From Microbacteriaceae bacterium (lineage in GTDB: Bacteria > Actinomycetota > Actinomycetes > Actinomycetales > Microbacteriaceae), in the NCBI GenBank assembly GCA_009780695.1, contig WQZN01000002.1, positions 124,001 through 188,000 of the forward strand: a DNA stretch of 64,000 nucleotides, written 5' to 3'. Position 1 is the stretch's first letter; every line of letters starts with the position of its first letter. The notes under the pieces were generated by a model. That model was given only the letters and a program-made list of their open reading frames with translations. It ran no database searches and had not been told where the DNA came from. Position numbers and translations under genes: made by a program. Shown piece by piece: positions 36,189 to 44,842 of this stretch.

Positions 36189-37379
36189 CTACAGGCTCGC
36201 GAGCCGCGTGACCGCCTCTTCGATGACGGAGACCTTCTTGCAGAACGCGAAGCGCACGAGGGTGCGTGCTTCGGCGCGGTTGGCCTCGCCGTAGAACGCC
36301 GAGAGCGGGATCGCCACGACGCCGGCGCGCTCGGGCAGCGCCCGGCAGAACTCCACCGCGTCCGTGACGCCGAGGGGCGCGGCATCCGCCACGACGAAAT
36401 AGGTCGCGCGCGAGGGGAAGACCTCGAAGCCCGCAGCGGCGAGGCCCGCGCTCAGCAGGTCGCGCTTGGTGCGCAGCGCGTCGGCGATGCCGGTGTAGAA
36501 GGAATTCGGCAGGGCGAGCCCCGCCGCGATCGCGGGTTGGAACGGCGCGCCGTTCACGAAGGTCAGGAACTGCTTCACCGCGAGGATCGCCGTGATGAGC
36601 TCGGGCCGCGCCATCACCCAGCCGATCTTCCAGCCGGTCGTCGAGAAGGTCTTGCCGCCGCTCGAGATCGAGATCGTGCGCTCGGCCGCCCCGGGCAGGC
36701 TCGCGATCGGCACATGCGCCGACTCGAAGCGCAGGTGCTCGTAGACCTCGTCGGTCACGATGTGGGCGCCGTGCCGCTCGGCGAGCTCGACGATGCGCTG
36801 CTTCGCCTCGAGCGAGAGGGTCGAGCCGGTCGGGTTGTGCGGGTCGTTGACGAGGATGATGCGCGTGCGGTCCGTGACGGCGCGCTCGAGCTCGTCGAGA
36901 TCCGGCTGGAAGCCGGGGGCGCGCAGCGGCACGGTCACGTGCCGGCCGCCGGCCATCGCGATGAGCGCGCCGTAGGCGTCATAGAAGGGCTCGAAGGTGA
37001 CCACCTCGTCGTCGCGGTCGACGAGGGCGAGCAGCGTGGCCGCCAGCGCCTCGGTGGCGCCGGCGGTCACGAGCACCTCGCGTTCGGGGTCGAGGCGGAT
37101 GTCGTAGAACCGGCTCTGGTGCGCCGCCACGGCCTCGCGCAGCAGCGCGTTGCCCATGCCCAGGCCGTACTGGTTGACGCCCTCGTCGATCGCGCGCTTC
37201 GCCGCGTCGAGCACCTCGACGGGGCCGTCCTCATCGGGGAAGCCCTGCCCCAGGTTCACGGCACCGGTGCGCGTCGCGAGCGCCGTCATCTCGGCGAAGA
37301 TCGTCGCGGCGATGCCGCCGTCGGGGGAGAGGAGGCCTGCACCGCGCGCCACTGCGCGCCACGGCCCGTCGATGCTCAT
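36189..37379 (-). CDS. class I/II PLP-dependent aminotransferase
   Basis: A 396-residue fold-type I aminotransferase. The PLP lysine is in ISSGGKTFSTTGWKIGWVMA (about residue 240); NDPHNPTG (about 180) and a C-terminal RFAFCKK with the carboxylate-binding Arg are present. It resembles the methionine/glutamine (YbdL, KAT-like) group that uses glutamine and 2-oxo acids. Converging on an omega-amidase-like gene, it may make the 2-oxoamide that the amidase hydrolyses. The ATG lies 6 nt after TAGCGT on the minus strand (37391-37386), so it is probably leaderless. Confidence 0.83.
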   Translation of the reverse strand: MSIDGPWRAVARGAGLLSPDGGIAATIFAEMTALATRTGAVNLGQGFPDEDGPVEVLDAAKRAIDEGVNQYGLGMGNALLREAVAAHQSRFYDIRLDPEREVLVTAGATEALAATLLALVDRDDEVVTFEPFYDAYGALIAMAGGRHVTVPLRAPGFQPDLDELERAVTDRTRIILVNDPHNPTGSTLSLEAKQRIVELAERHGAHIVTDEVYEHLRFESAHVPIASLPGAAERTISISSGGKTFSTTGWKIGWVMARPELITAILAVKQFLTFVNGAPFQPAIAAGLALPNSFYTGIADALRTKRDLLSAGLAAAGFEVFPSRATYFVVADAAPLGVTDAVEFCRALPERAGVVAIPLSAFYGEANRAEARTLVRFAFCKKVSVIEEAVTRLASL

Positions 37380-37508
37380 AGCTTCACGCTAGCCGCGTCG
37401 CGGCGAGCGGGCGGGTTCGGCCATGTTCAAGACCGTTCCTAGAGCCGTCATAAGTTGCACACAGCTTCACAACGGATGCTTGACTCGCTTGGAACAAGGA
37501 GCGAACCC

Positions 37509-39152
37509 ATGAGCGACAACGCGAACGACCCCGTGAACCCCCACGAGACCGGCACCCCGGCTGTCGAAGGGGCGGTGCAGCAGCCCGAGACGGCGGTGCC
37601 CGCCGCTCAGGAGGCGCCGGCTCCGGCATCCCCGGAGGCCGCTGCCTCGTCCTCGTGGGAGGCCCCGCGCCCCGCGCCGCGCTTCGGCGAGTACGCGCCC
37701 CAGCAGCCCGCACCGTCGCAGGCGCCGTACCCCTACGCGACCCAGCCCTACCCGCAGGGCTATGCGCAGCAGCAGGCTCCCCAGGGCTACGGCCAGCAGC
37801 CCGAGCAGCACACCCAGCCGACCCAGCCCGTGCCGGGTCAGCACCCCTACTACGCGCCGTTCGGCGCCCCGCAGCAGACGGCCCAGCAGCCCGGCCAGCC
37901 GAAGGCCGAGAAGCCGAAGCGCGAGGGCTCGCTCTCGGGCAGGTCGATCGCCCTCATCGCCGCGGCGCTCGTCGTCGGCGGTCTGATCGGCGGCGGCGTC
38001 GGCGGCGGCATCGCCGCGGCGGTCGCCCACAACGGCGGCACCCCCGTCAGCATCAGCGGCGGCTCGGGCGCGGCCAACGTCACGGTCAACGATCCGAACA
38101 ACGCGACCCAGGTGACGGCGGTCGCCGCGAAGGCCTCGAACAGCGTCGTCACGATCAACGTGACCGCCGCCTCGCAGCAGGAGTCGGGCACCGGCTCGGG
38201 CGTCATCCTCTCGAGCGACGGCTACATCCTGACGAACACGCACGTCGTCACCCTCGACGGCGACGCCTCGAGCGTCACCATCCAGGTGCAGACCAACGAC
38301 GGCAAGCTCTACTCGGCCAAGGTGGTCGGCACCGACCCGACCGACGACCTCGCGGTCATCAAGCTCGACAACGCGTCCGGGCTCACCCCGATCACGTGGG
38401 GTTCGTCCTCGCAGCTGAACGTCGGCGACCAGGTCGTCGCCATCGGCGCCCCGCTCGGTCTGCAGGGCACCGTCACCGACGGCATCGTGAGCGCCCTGAA
38501 CCGCAGCGTCTCGCTGCAGTCGAGCGCCGCGCCGAACGGCAACAGCAGCAGCGGCGGCAACTCCAACTCGAACCCGTTCGGCGGCTTCGGCGGCACGAAT
38601 CCGTTCGACCAGGGCCAGCAGTCGTCGCAGTCGACCGACATCAGCGTGCCGGCGATCCAGACCGACGCCGCGATCAACCCGGGCAACTCGGGCGGCGCGC
38701 TGCTCAACGACAAGGGCGAGCTGATCGGCATCAACGTCGCGATCGCGAGCACCGGCTCGAGCGACGGCTCGACGCAGTCGGGCAACATCGGCGTCGGCTT
38801 CGCGATCCCCGCGGACCTCGCGCACCGCATCGCCGACGAGCTGAAGGCGAACGGCAAGGCGACCCACGGCCTGCTCGGCGCGAGCGTCAACAACGCGGCC
38901 GCGCAGAACAACGCGACGACCGTCGGCGCCGTCCTCGAGCAGATCTCCAGCGGCGGCGCGGCGCAGAAGGCGGGCCTCAAGGTCGGCGACGTGGTCACCA
39001 ACGTCGACGGCGTGCCCGTGACCAGCTCGACCGACCTGACGGCGCAGATCCGCGCGGCGGCGGCCGGCTCGACCGTGAAGATCACCTACGTCCGCAGCGG
39101 CAAGACCTACCAGGTGAGCGTCACGCTCGGCACCTACACGCCGCAGCAGTGA
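37509..39152 (+). CDS. HtrA/DegP-type membrane-anchored serine protease with PDZ domain
   Basis: A quality-control protease facing the outside. The 547 residues comprise a cytoplasmic Pro/Gln/Tyr-rich tail (1-135), one membrane segment (about 145-178, Gly-rich at its end), a trypsin-like domain with His245 (TNTHVV), Asp280 (DDLAVIKL) and Ser394 (NPGNSGGALL), and a C-terminal PDZ domain (about 455-545). An Asn/Ser/Gly-rich loop with NPFGGFGGTNPF interrupts the protease domain near 340-375. The ATG 37509 has AAGGAG 7 nt upstream. The upstream gap 37380-37508 shows no certain promoter. Confidence 0.92.
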   Translation: MSDNANDPVNPHETGTPAVEGAVQQPETAVPAAQEAPAPASPEAAASSSWEAPRPAPRFGEYAPQQPAPSQAPYPYATQPYPQGYAQQQAPQGYGQQPEQHTQPTQPVPGQHPYYAPFGAPQQTAQQPGQPKAEKPKREGSLSGRSIALIAAALVVGGLIGGGVGGGIAAAVAHNGGTPVSISGGSGAANVTVNDPNNATQVTAVAAKASNSVVTINVTAASQQESGTGSGVILSSDGYILTNTHVVTLDGDASSVTIQVQTNDGKLYSAKVVGTDPTDDLAVIKLDNASGLTPITWGSSSQLNVGDQVVAIGAPLGLQGTVTDGIVSALNRSVSLQSSAAPNGNSSSGGNSNSNPFGGFGGTNPFDQGQQSSQSTDISVPAIQTDAAINPGNSGGALLNDKGELIGINVAIASTGSSDGSTQSGNIGVGFAIPADLAHRIADELKANGKATHGLLGASVNNAAAQNNATTVGAVLEQISSGGAAQKAGLKVGDVVTNVDGVPVTSSTDLTAQIRAAAAGSTVKITYVRSGKTYQVSVTLGTYTPQQ

Positions 39153-39235
39153 CCCGGCCGGCCGCGCGGCCGCACCCCGGCGGGCTCCAGTCTGGCGATT
39201 GCTAGGCTGGAGTTCCGCTGAACGACTTGGATCCC

Positions 39236-40264
39236 ATGCCGCACGACCTCCACGATCTGGGCGATCTGCCCGGCGTCTCGTACGTGATGCCCGTGCTCAA
39301 CGAGGCCTCGCACCTCGCGGCGGCGGTCGAGAGCCTGCTCGCTCAGGACTACGCGGGGCCGTCCGAGGTGGTGCTCGCCCTCGGTCCGAGCACCGACGGC
39401 ACCGACGCCGAGGTCGCCGCCCTCGCGGCGCGCGAACCGCGCATCACGACCGTGGCGAACCCCGACGGCTCGACACCGGCGGGGCTGAACCGGGCGATCC
39501 GGGCATCCACCCACCCGATCGTCGTGCGCGTCGACGCGCACTCGATCCTGCCGGGCGACTACACGCGCACCGCCGTCGAGGTGATCCAGCGCACGGGCGC
39601 CGACAACGTGGGCGGCGTGATGGATGCCCAGGGCGTCACCCCCTTCGAGCAGGCGGTCGCCGTCGCCTACGGCAGTCGCGTCGGCCTCGGCGGCACGCGG
39701 CACCACACCTCCGGCAAGGAGGGGCCGGCCGAGACGGTCTACCTCGGGGTCTTCCAGCGCCGCAGCCTGATCGAGGCCGGCCTCTTCGACGAGGGCTTCA
39801 AGCGCGGGCAGGACTGGGAGCTCAACCGCCGCATCCGTTCGCGCGGCGGTCTCGTGTGGTTCACGCCGACCCTGCGCGTCGGGTACCGGCCGCGCGCCTC
39901 GGTCGCGGCCCTCGCCCGCCAGTTCTTCTCGACGGGGCTGTGGCGCGGCGAGCTCGCGCGCAGGTTCCCCGCCAACAACGGGCTGCGCTACTGGGTTCCC
40001 CCGGTCGCCGTCGTGCTCATCACGCTCGGGCTGATCGCCGGGTGCCTCGCGGCGCTCTCGCCGTGGTGGCTGCTGGGCTTCGTGGCGCCGCTCGGCTACC
40101 TGCTGCTCGTCGCGGCCTCGACGGCGCTCGCGCGCTCACACGGGAAACGGGCCATGGCCTGGCTCGTTGCCGTGCTGCCGGTGATCCACTTCACGTGGGG
40201 CACCGGGTTCATCCTCGGGTTCCTGAAGCTGACGCGGAACCTGGGCGAGTTCACCGGGCGGTAA
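39236..40264 (+). CDS. family 2 glycosyltransferase, membrane-attached
   Basis: A 342-residue inverting glycosyltransferase probably adding a sugar to a lipid-linked glycan. The GT-A domain (residues about 10-240) shows VSYVMPVLNEASHL, the DxD-like RVDAHS near 98 and the KRGQDWELNRRI acceptor motif near 190. Two or more membrane helices occupy about 255-330. ATG 39236 is used; an in-frame TTG at 39227 is possible. There is no Shine-Dalgarno, and a TAGGCT hexamer lies at 39203-39208. The donor and acceptor are unknown. The gap to the next gene (40265-40366) holds only an imperfect GC-rich inverted repeat. Confidence 0.83.
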   Translation: MPHDLHDLGDLPGVSYVMPVLNEASHLAAAVESLLAQDYAGPSEVVLALGPSTDGTDAEVAALAAREPRITTVANPDGSTPAGLNRAIRASTHPIVVRVDAHSILPGDYTRTAVEVIQRTGADNVGGVMDAQGVTPFEQAVAVAYGSRVGLGGTRHHTSGKEGPAETVYLGVFQRRSLIEAGLFDEGFKRGQDWELNRRIRSRGGLVWFTPTLRVGYRPRASVAALARQFFSTGLWRGELARRFPANNGLRYWVPPVAVVLITLGLIAGCLAALSPWWLLGFVAPLGYLLLVAASTALARSHGKRAMAWLVAVLPVIHFTWGTGFILGFLKLTRNLGEFTGR

Positions 40265-40366
40265 GCGCGGCCGCGGGCTGTCGATGCGCGCGGACGCCGT
40301 TTGCCTCGACACGCCGTCGAGCCCGGGCGACACGCCGTGCCGGTGCACGGACGTCGTCCGCCGGGC

Positions 40367-41134
40367 TCAGAGCTCGCGCTGCAGGGCGCGCTCGGCGCGG
40401 ACATCCTCGAGCACGATGACGTCGGCGGGCGGGAATGCGCCGCGCGCAGCGCGGGTGACCCGGCGCCCGAGCAGGTTGTTGCCGATGCCGCCGACCGCGG
40501 CGCCGAGGCCGTAGGGCAGCGCGCGCCCGATGACCGAGCCGAACTGGTGCGATGCGACCTTCTTCATGAACGTCGTCTTGAGCTTGCCGAGCAGCGGCTT
40601 CATGAACGCATTGGGGAGCGACTCGGTGACCATGGTGCCCCAGTAGCCGGCGCGCGAGACATCCTCGCTCACCATCTCGAGACCGAACTGCTGGATGATC
40701 TCGCTGCCCTCTTTGCCCAGCATGAGCGACAGCACGAGGCCGCGCGCACGGTCGGGGTCGTCGACGGTGACGCCGTGCAGCTCGGCGACCGACTGCGCGA
40801 ACAGCGCGGTCGTCTCGAGGAAGGCGACGGTCTCGGCCGCGGAGAGCGCAAGGGCGGTGATCGTGCCGATCGCGGGGATGACGGCGGTGGCACCGGTCGC
40901 GGCGCCCGTCGTGGTCACGGCCGTCAGGTAGCGCTGCTCGAGCACGAAGTGCAGCTGTTCGGCGGTCGCGTTCGGGTGCCGGCGGCGGATGCCTTCCAGA
41001 TGCGCCAGCACGACGGGCCGCTGCACGTTCATCAGCCGGTCGATCGACTTCTCGAACGTGTTGGGCAGCAGCCGGCTCTTCGCGCGACCCTCTTCGTCGA
41101 GCTTGACGAGGTCCTTCGTCTTCACCTTGGCCAT
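40367..41134 (-). CDS. conserved protein with hydrophobic core, function unknown
   Basis: I do not assign a function to this 255-residue protein. It starts MAKVKTKDLVKLDEEG and has a charged N-terminal part with NTFEKSIDRLMNVQRPVV. A small-residue hydrophobic stretch (about 85-115, TGAATGATAVIPAIGTITAL) looks membrane-inserted, and a Gly-rich segment (ALPYGLGAAVGGIGNN) lies near 220. It recalls EcsC-like proteins only loosely. ATG 41134 lies 7 nt after TAGACT (41147-41142), so the mRNA is probably leaderless; longer in-frame starts are unneeded. Confidence 0.65.
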   Translation of the reverse strand: MAKVKTKDLVKLDEEGRAKSRLLPNTFEKSIDRLMNVQRPVVLAHLEGIRRRHPNATAEQLHFVLEQRYLTAVTTTGAATGATAVIPAIGTITALALSAAETVAFLETTALFAQSVAELHGVTVDDPDRARGLVLSLMLGKEGSEIIQQFGLEMVSEDVSRAGYWGTMVTESLPNAFMKPLLGKLKTTFMKKVASHQFGSVIGRALPYGLGAAVGGIGNNLLGRRVTRAARGAFPPADVIVLEDVRAERALQREL

Positions 41135-41259
41135 GCGGGGGAGTCTACGGGCGTGCCCCGCGCCTTCCGGCGCGACAGGGCCCTCACGCAGGCTCTTCGC
41201 GGCATAGGGGAAGCTGATTATGCTCATGGCACACACATGTGTTTCACATAGGGGGCAAT

Positions 41260-41520
41260 GTGGCCACGACGGATCGCACCTCTGCCACGTTCGGGGAGCG
41301 GCTGCGGCGCGTGCGGGTCGAGCGCGGTCTGACGCAGGAGGACCTCGCGCATCGCACCGACATGCACGCGTCGAACATCGGGCGCATGGAGCGCGGGGAC
41401 TCGAACCCGAGCCTGTCGACGATGGAGCGGCTCGCCCGGGCGCTCGAGGTCGAGCTCGGGGTGCTGCTCACGGGCATCCCGATCGGGCTCGAGCGTCGGA
41501 TGCCCGACGAGACGCCCTGA
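41260..41520 (+). CDS. small XRE-family helix-turn-helix regulator
   Basis: An 86-residue DNA-binding protein made almost only of a Cro/C1-type helix-turn-helix: FGERLRRVRVERGLTQEDLA then MHASNIGRMERGDSNPSLST. GTG 41260 is preferred because GGGGG lies 4 nt upstream; a GTG at 41239 would add seven residues. A perfect ACACATGTGT palindrome at 41233-41242 could be its own operator. It has no sensor domain, so control may be by concentration or a partner. A second XRE gene follows 143 bp later. Confidence 0.78.
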   Translation: MATTDRTSATFGERLRRVRVERGLTQEDLAHRTDMHASNIGRMERGDSNPSLSTMERLARALEVELGVLLTGIPIGLERRMPDETP

Positions 41521-41597
41521 GCGGCGGCCGGGGTCGCTCACTGCCGGTGTCGGGGTGAGTGGCGGCTGTTGCTCTTCAATAATATGTCAAAAACACC

Positions 41598-41655
41598 CGT
41601 GTCTATAAAGAATGGAATCTTTTTGGCCTTTGTATTCAGGTATGTGTTAGACACG
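41598..41655. promoter_or_regulatory. AT-rich control region with 8-bp inverted repeat before the second XRE gene
   Basis: CGTGTCTA (41598-41605) and TAGACACG (41648-41655) are perfect inverted copies 42 bp apart. A small AAAGA/TCTTT hairpin and the most AT-rich stretch of the neighbourhood (41572-41650) lie between and around them. The right arm ends 8 nt before the ATG at 41664. This looks like paired operator half-sites around a promoter. Confidence 0.5.
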
Positions 41656-41663
41656 CTCGGGAC

Positions 41664-41984
41664 ATGCCCGATCCGATCTCAGCCGCCGCGCACGTCTTCG
41701 GGAAAGCCCTGCAGAGCGAGCGGCAGGAGCTCGGCGCCTCGCAGCGTCAGATCGCCGAGGACGCCGAGATCGACGAAGCGACCTACCGCAAGATCGAGCT
41801 CGGCTATCGGAACCCGAACCTGCACAACATGCTGCGCATCGCCGGCGCGCTCGGTGTGCCGCTCGCAACCCTCGTCGAGAAGCTGGACTCGACGATGGTG
41901 CCCCCGGCGAGGGAGCGCACGGCCCCGCGCGAGCCTCTCGACGAGCTGAAGAAGCGGCGCGACCAGCGCCGCCACGGCCGTTAG
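41664..41984 (+). CDS. small XRE-family helix-turn-helix regulator
   Basis: A 106-residue protein with a Cro/C1-type helix-turn-helix (GKALQSERQELGASQRQIAE, EATYRKIELGYRNPNLHNML) and a charged C-terminal tail rich in Arg, Lys and Glu. There is no ligand domain. The ATG follows an AT-rich region with an 8-bp inverted repeat and no Shine-Dalgarno; a weak CACGCT hexamer 6 nt upstream would allow a leaderless start. Base composition just upstream differs sharply from the neighbours, a possible sign of transfer. It converges on the next small gene with no gap. Confidence 0.78.
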   Translation: MPDPISAAAHVFGKALQSERQELGASQRQIAEDAEIDEATYRKIELGYRNPNLHNMLRIAGALGVPLATLVEKLDSTMVPPARERTAPREPLDELKKRRDQRRHGR

Positions 41985-42263
41985 TCAGAACACCGCGCGC
42001 CACAGGTACTCCGAGCCGTCGCTGCGTCGCCAGCGCACGTGCAGGAACGAGTCCCACGCGAGGTCGTCGCCGAGCACGGGGACCCACAGCGTCTCACCGG
42101 GCGCGACGGCCCGCGGAATGTGGTCGGGCACGGTGCCCGGGCCCACGACCGTCACCCAGACGTGCTTCAGCGTCTCGAGGCTCGCATTGCGCAGGCCGTA
42201 GGTCGGCGCGTGCTCGCGGATGAGCAACCAGGGCACAGGGTAGGCGAGCGGCAGCTGAGACAT
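41985..42263 (-). CDS. small conserved protein, function unknown
   Basis: A 92-residue protein rich in Trp, Pro and Val, without a signal peptide or membrane segment. Its second half (HIPRAVAPGETLWVPVLGDD, then RWRRSDGSEYLWRAVF) suggests a small beta-sandwich. I recognise no family. The start is fixed at ATG 42263 because TAGCGT (42276-42271, minus strand) lies 7 nt upstream, the leaderless arrangement seen elsewhere in this window; a GTG at 42293 would lie upstream of that promoter. Confidence 0.55.
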   Translation of the reverse strand: MSQLPLAYPVPWLLIREHAPTYGLRNASLETLKHVWVTVVGPGTVPDHIPRAVAPGETLWVPVLGDDLAWDSFLHVRWRRSDGSEYLWRAVF

Positions 42264-42305
42264 GCCGGGAACGCTAGGCGCGGCATCCGACACCCAACGC
42301 CTCGG

Positions 42306-42347
42306 TGTGGAGAACGCGGATGCCGCACCGCCTGTGCTGGGGAAGAG
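42306..42347. repeat. dispersed degenerate repeat, copy A
   Basis: About 42 bp matching 45883-45923. Shared blocks are TGTGsAGAAC, TGCCGC and GCCTGTGCTGGGG followed by rAGAG. It lies between the polysaccharide-export ATPase 3' end and the 92-residue gene. On the minus strand it precedes a small gene, as does copy B. Confidence 0.5.
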
Positions 42348-43166
42348 CTACGCGGCGTCGCCGCCGTCGCCCTCCACCGACGGCACCGAGGCCATGCCGT
42401 AGTCGTTGTTGTACCGGTCGATGACGTCGTCGATCGGGCCGTCCATGACGAGTTCGCCGGCCTTCAGATACAGCCCGCGCGAGCAGAAGCGCTTCAGGTC
42501 GCGTTCCGAATGCGACACGAAGAACATGGTGCGGCCCTGGGCCAGCAGCCCCTCGATGCGCTCGTAGCACTTCTCGCGGAAGGCCTTGTCGCCGACCGCC
42601 AGCACCTCGTCGACGATGAGGATCGGCTCGTCGAGCTGCGTGATGACGCTGAACGCGATCCGCACCTTCATGCCGCTCGACAGGTGCTTGTAGGGCGTGT
42701 CGAGGAAGCCCGGGATCTCGGCGAAGCCGACGATCTCGTCGAACTTCTCATCGATCTGCCTCTTCGACATGCCGTGCAGGCCCGCCGTGAGGTACACGTT
42801 GTCGCGCACGGTCAGGTCATCGACGAAACCGCCCGTGATCTCGATGAGGGGTGCGACGCCCTGGCGCACGGTGACGGCGCCCTCGTCGGGGATCAGCACA
42901 CCCGCGATGATCTTGAGCAGAGTCGACTTCCCCTGGCCGTTGCGGCCGACGACGCCGATCGCCTCGCCCGGGCGGATGCCGAACGACACGTTCCGCAGCG
43001 CCCAGAACTCGCCCGGGCGCGCACGGCGCCTGCGGCTCGAGAACAGGTCCTTGAACGAGCGGCGGGCGCGCTTGTTGCGCTTGAAGCGGATGCCGAGGCC
43101 GGACACCTCGATGACCGTGCCGCTGCCGCCCGCCGCCACCGCGGTCGTCGAATCGACGGTGACCAT
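42348..43166 (-). CDS. polysaccharide/teichoic-acid export ABC transporter, ATP-binding protein (Wzt/TagH type)
   Basis: Powers export of a lipid-linked cell-surface polymer. The 272 residues show Walker A GRNGQGKST, the H-loop VSHSERDLKRF, signature LSSGMKVRIAFS and Walker B PILIVDEVLAVGD, all in the form seen in Wzt/RfbE/TagH proteins. It lacks the long C-terminal carbohydrate-binding domain of some Wzt proteins. ATG 43166 has AAGGAG 8 nt upstream and overlaps the permease stop (TGATG), so the two are coupled. Confidence 0.87.
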   Translation of the reverse strand: MVTVDSTTAVAAGGSGTVIEVSGLGIRFKRNKRARRSFKDLFSSRRRRARPGEFWALRNVSFGIRPGEAIGVVGRNGQGKSTLLKIIAGVLIPDEGAVTVRQGVAPLIEITGGFVDDLTVRDNVYLTAGLHGMSKRQIDEKFDEIVGFAEIPGFLDTPYKHLSSGMKVRIAFSVITQLDEPILIVDEVLAVGDKAFREKCYERIEGLLAQGRTMFFVSHSERDLKRFCSRGLYLKAGELVMDGPIDDVIDRYNNDYGMASVPSVEGDGGDAA

Positions 43167-43987
43167 CACATCTCCTTCAGCACGGCCGGGACCGAACGCC
43201 GGAACACGAGCAACCCGATTCCCAAGACGATGAGTGCGCCGACCGCCGAGACGAGCACGCGATGCAGGTCGAGCTCCTGGGGCCAGAACGCCGCGCGGTA
43301 GAGGCTCATGATGCCCGTCAGCGGGTTCAGCTCGAGGATGCGCCGCACCGGGAAGCCGTGCAGCGTGTCCGGCCACTGCAGCGGCGAGTAGAGCACCGCC
43401 GATGCGTAGAAGAGCAGGCGCAGGACGAGGCGGATGGCACGCTCGAGGTCTTTGAAGAACACCGTCAGCGGGGCCACGATCAGCCCCAGCCCGTAGACCA
43501 GGATCGCCTGCAGCACCAGGCCGACCGGGAACCACACCGCGGTCAGGTGCAGCGGGGCGTGGTAGATGACGGCGAAGACGGCGAGGACGGCGAGCGACGC
43601 GACATACTCGATGCCCTTCGACAGCACGATGCGCGCGACCCACAGGCTGCGCGGCAGCGCGACCGAGCGGACGAGCTTCGCCTCCTTCGAGAACACGCGC
43701 GCGGCATCCGTGATGGCGCTGTTGAACCACGTCCACGCGAGCAGGCCGGCCATCAGATAGACGATGTACGGGTCCTCGTTCGCCTTGTCCTTGCGGTGGA
43801 AGACGACGACGAAGACGAAGAAGTAGATGAGCGACATGAGCAGCGGGTCGAGGATCGACCAGACGTAGCCCAGCGCGTTCGTCGTGTACCGGACCGAGAG
43901 GTCGCGTTTCGTCAGCAGCCACAGCGAGTGGCGGTATTTCGCGAACGGGGTGCGCCGTGCGGAGCGCACCGCGGTAGAGGCGGTCAC
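43166..43987 (-). CDS. polysaccharide/teichoic-acid export ABC transporter, permease (Wzm/TagG type)
   Basis: The membrane half of the exporter, an ABC-2-type permease of 273 residues with six predicted helices. Family marks include SLWLLTKRDLSVRYTTNALG at the N-terminus, the GLLAWTWFNSAI helix and the ELNPLTGIMSLYRAAFWP segment near the C-terminus. The GTG 43987 lies 7 nt after TACGAT on the minus strand, so the mRNA is probably leaderless. It is divergent from the LLM oxidoreductase across only 51 bp. A GT2 gene 3 kb away may build the exported polymer. Confidence 0.87.
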   Translation of the reverse strand: MTASTAVRSARRTPFAKYRHSLWLLTKRDLSVRYTTNALGYVWSILDPLLMSLIYFFVFVVVFHRKDKANEDPYIVYLMAGLLAWTWFNSAITDAARVFSKEAKLVRSVALPRSLWVARIVLSKGIEYVASLAVLAVFAVIYHAPLHLTAVWFPVGLVLQAILVYGLGLIVAPLTVFFKDLERAIRLVLRLLFYASAVLYSPLQWPDTLHGFPVRRILELNPLTGIMSLYRAAFWPQELDLHRVLVSAVGALIVLGIGLLVFRRSVPAVLKEM

Positions 43988-44038
43988 GGGGTCAATCGTA
44001 CGGGGGCGAATCTGGGTGCTCTGAGTAGGCTCGACAGT
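43988..44038. promoter_or_regulatory. 51-bp divergent region with two back-to-back leaderless promoters
   Basis: Leftward TACGAT (44000-43995) lies 7 nt from the permease GTG and rightward TAGGCT (44026-44031) lies 7 nt from the LLM GTG. Any -35 elements would have to overlap one another. Confidence 0.6.
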
Positions 44039-44833
44039 GTGACCCAGGTACGAATCGGCGTTCAGATCGCCCCGCAGCACGCGTCCTACCAGCAGATCCG
44101 CGACACCGTCGTCGAGCTCGAGCAGCTCGGCGTCGACGTCCTCTTCAACTGGGACCACTTCTACCCCCTGTCGGGCGAGCCCGACGGCCTGCACTTCGAG
44201 GGCTGGACCATGCTCGGTGCGTGGGCCGAGCAGACCACGCGCGTCGAGTTCGGATGCCTCGTCACCTGCAACTCGTACCGCAACGCCGACCTGCTGGCCG
44301 ACATGGCCCGCACCGTCGACCACATCTCGGCCCGCGGCGACGACGCCGGCCGCCTCATCTTCGGCATCGGCTCGGGCTGGTTCGAGCGCGACTACCAGGA
44401 GTACGGCTACGACTTCGGCGCCACCCCGGGCGTGCGCCTGAACGCGCTCGCCGAGGCCATGCCCCGCATCGAGGCGCGCTGGGCGAAGCTGAACCCGGCG
44501 CCGACGCGCAAGATCCCGGTGCTGATCGGCGGCGGCGGCGAGAAGAAGACCCTCCGCATCGTCGCGCAGCACGCCGACATCTGGCACAGCTTCAGCGACC
44601 TCGAGACCCTGAACCGCAAGAAGGCGGTCCTCGCCGAGCACTGCTCCGCGATCGGTCGCGACGTGAACGAGATCACGCTGTCGGCCGGCTTCGGCCAGTC
44701 GGCCCCGACCGAGGTCGGTGACGCGCTCGTGGAGGCCGGCGTGCGCCTGTTCACGGTCGGCGTCTCGGGCCCCGACCACAGGGACGGCATCGAGAAGGTG
44801 AAGGCGGCGCTCGCCTGGCGCGACGCGCTCTAG
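44039..44833 (+). CDS. LLM-class F420-dependent oxidoreductase
   Basis: A luciferase-like monooxygenase-fold enzyme of 264 residues, probably using coenzyme F420. It shows the TIM-barrel stretches VGVQIAPQH-type start (IGVQIAPQH here), LFNWDHFYPL, FGCLVTCNSYRNADLLA, IFGIGSGWFERDYQEYG and PVLIGGGGEKKTLRIVAQ. The substrate is unknown. The GTG 44039 has a TAGGCT hexamer 7 nt before it and no ribosome site. It converges on the AbiEi-like gene 9 bp downstream. Its presence implies F420 biosynthesis elsewhere in the genome. Confidence 0.87.
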   Translation: MTQVRIGVQIAPQHASYQQIRDTVVELEQLGVDVLFNWDHFYPLSGEPDGLHFEGWTMLGAWAEQTTRVEFGCLVTCNSYRNADLLADMARTVDHISARGDDAGRLIFGIGSGWFERDYQEYGYDFGATPGVRLNALAEAMPRIEARWAKLNPAPTRKIPVLIGGGGEKKTLRIVAQHADIWHSFSDLETLNRKKAVLAEHCSAIGRDVNEITLSAGFGQSAPTEVGDALVEAGVRLFTVGVSGPDHRDGIEKVKAALAWRDAL

Positions 44834-44842
44834 GCATCCCCG

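Noticed and set aside
43166..44779. A 537-codon minus-strand frame extending the ABC permease upstream.
   Set aside because: The extra part is antisense to the LLM oxidoreductase; the permease family start and a -10 hexamer 7 nt before GTG 43987 fix the true start.
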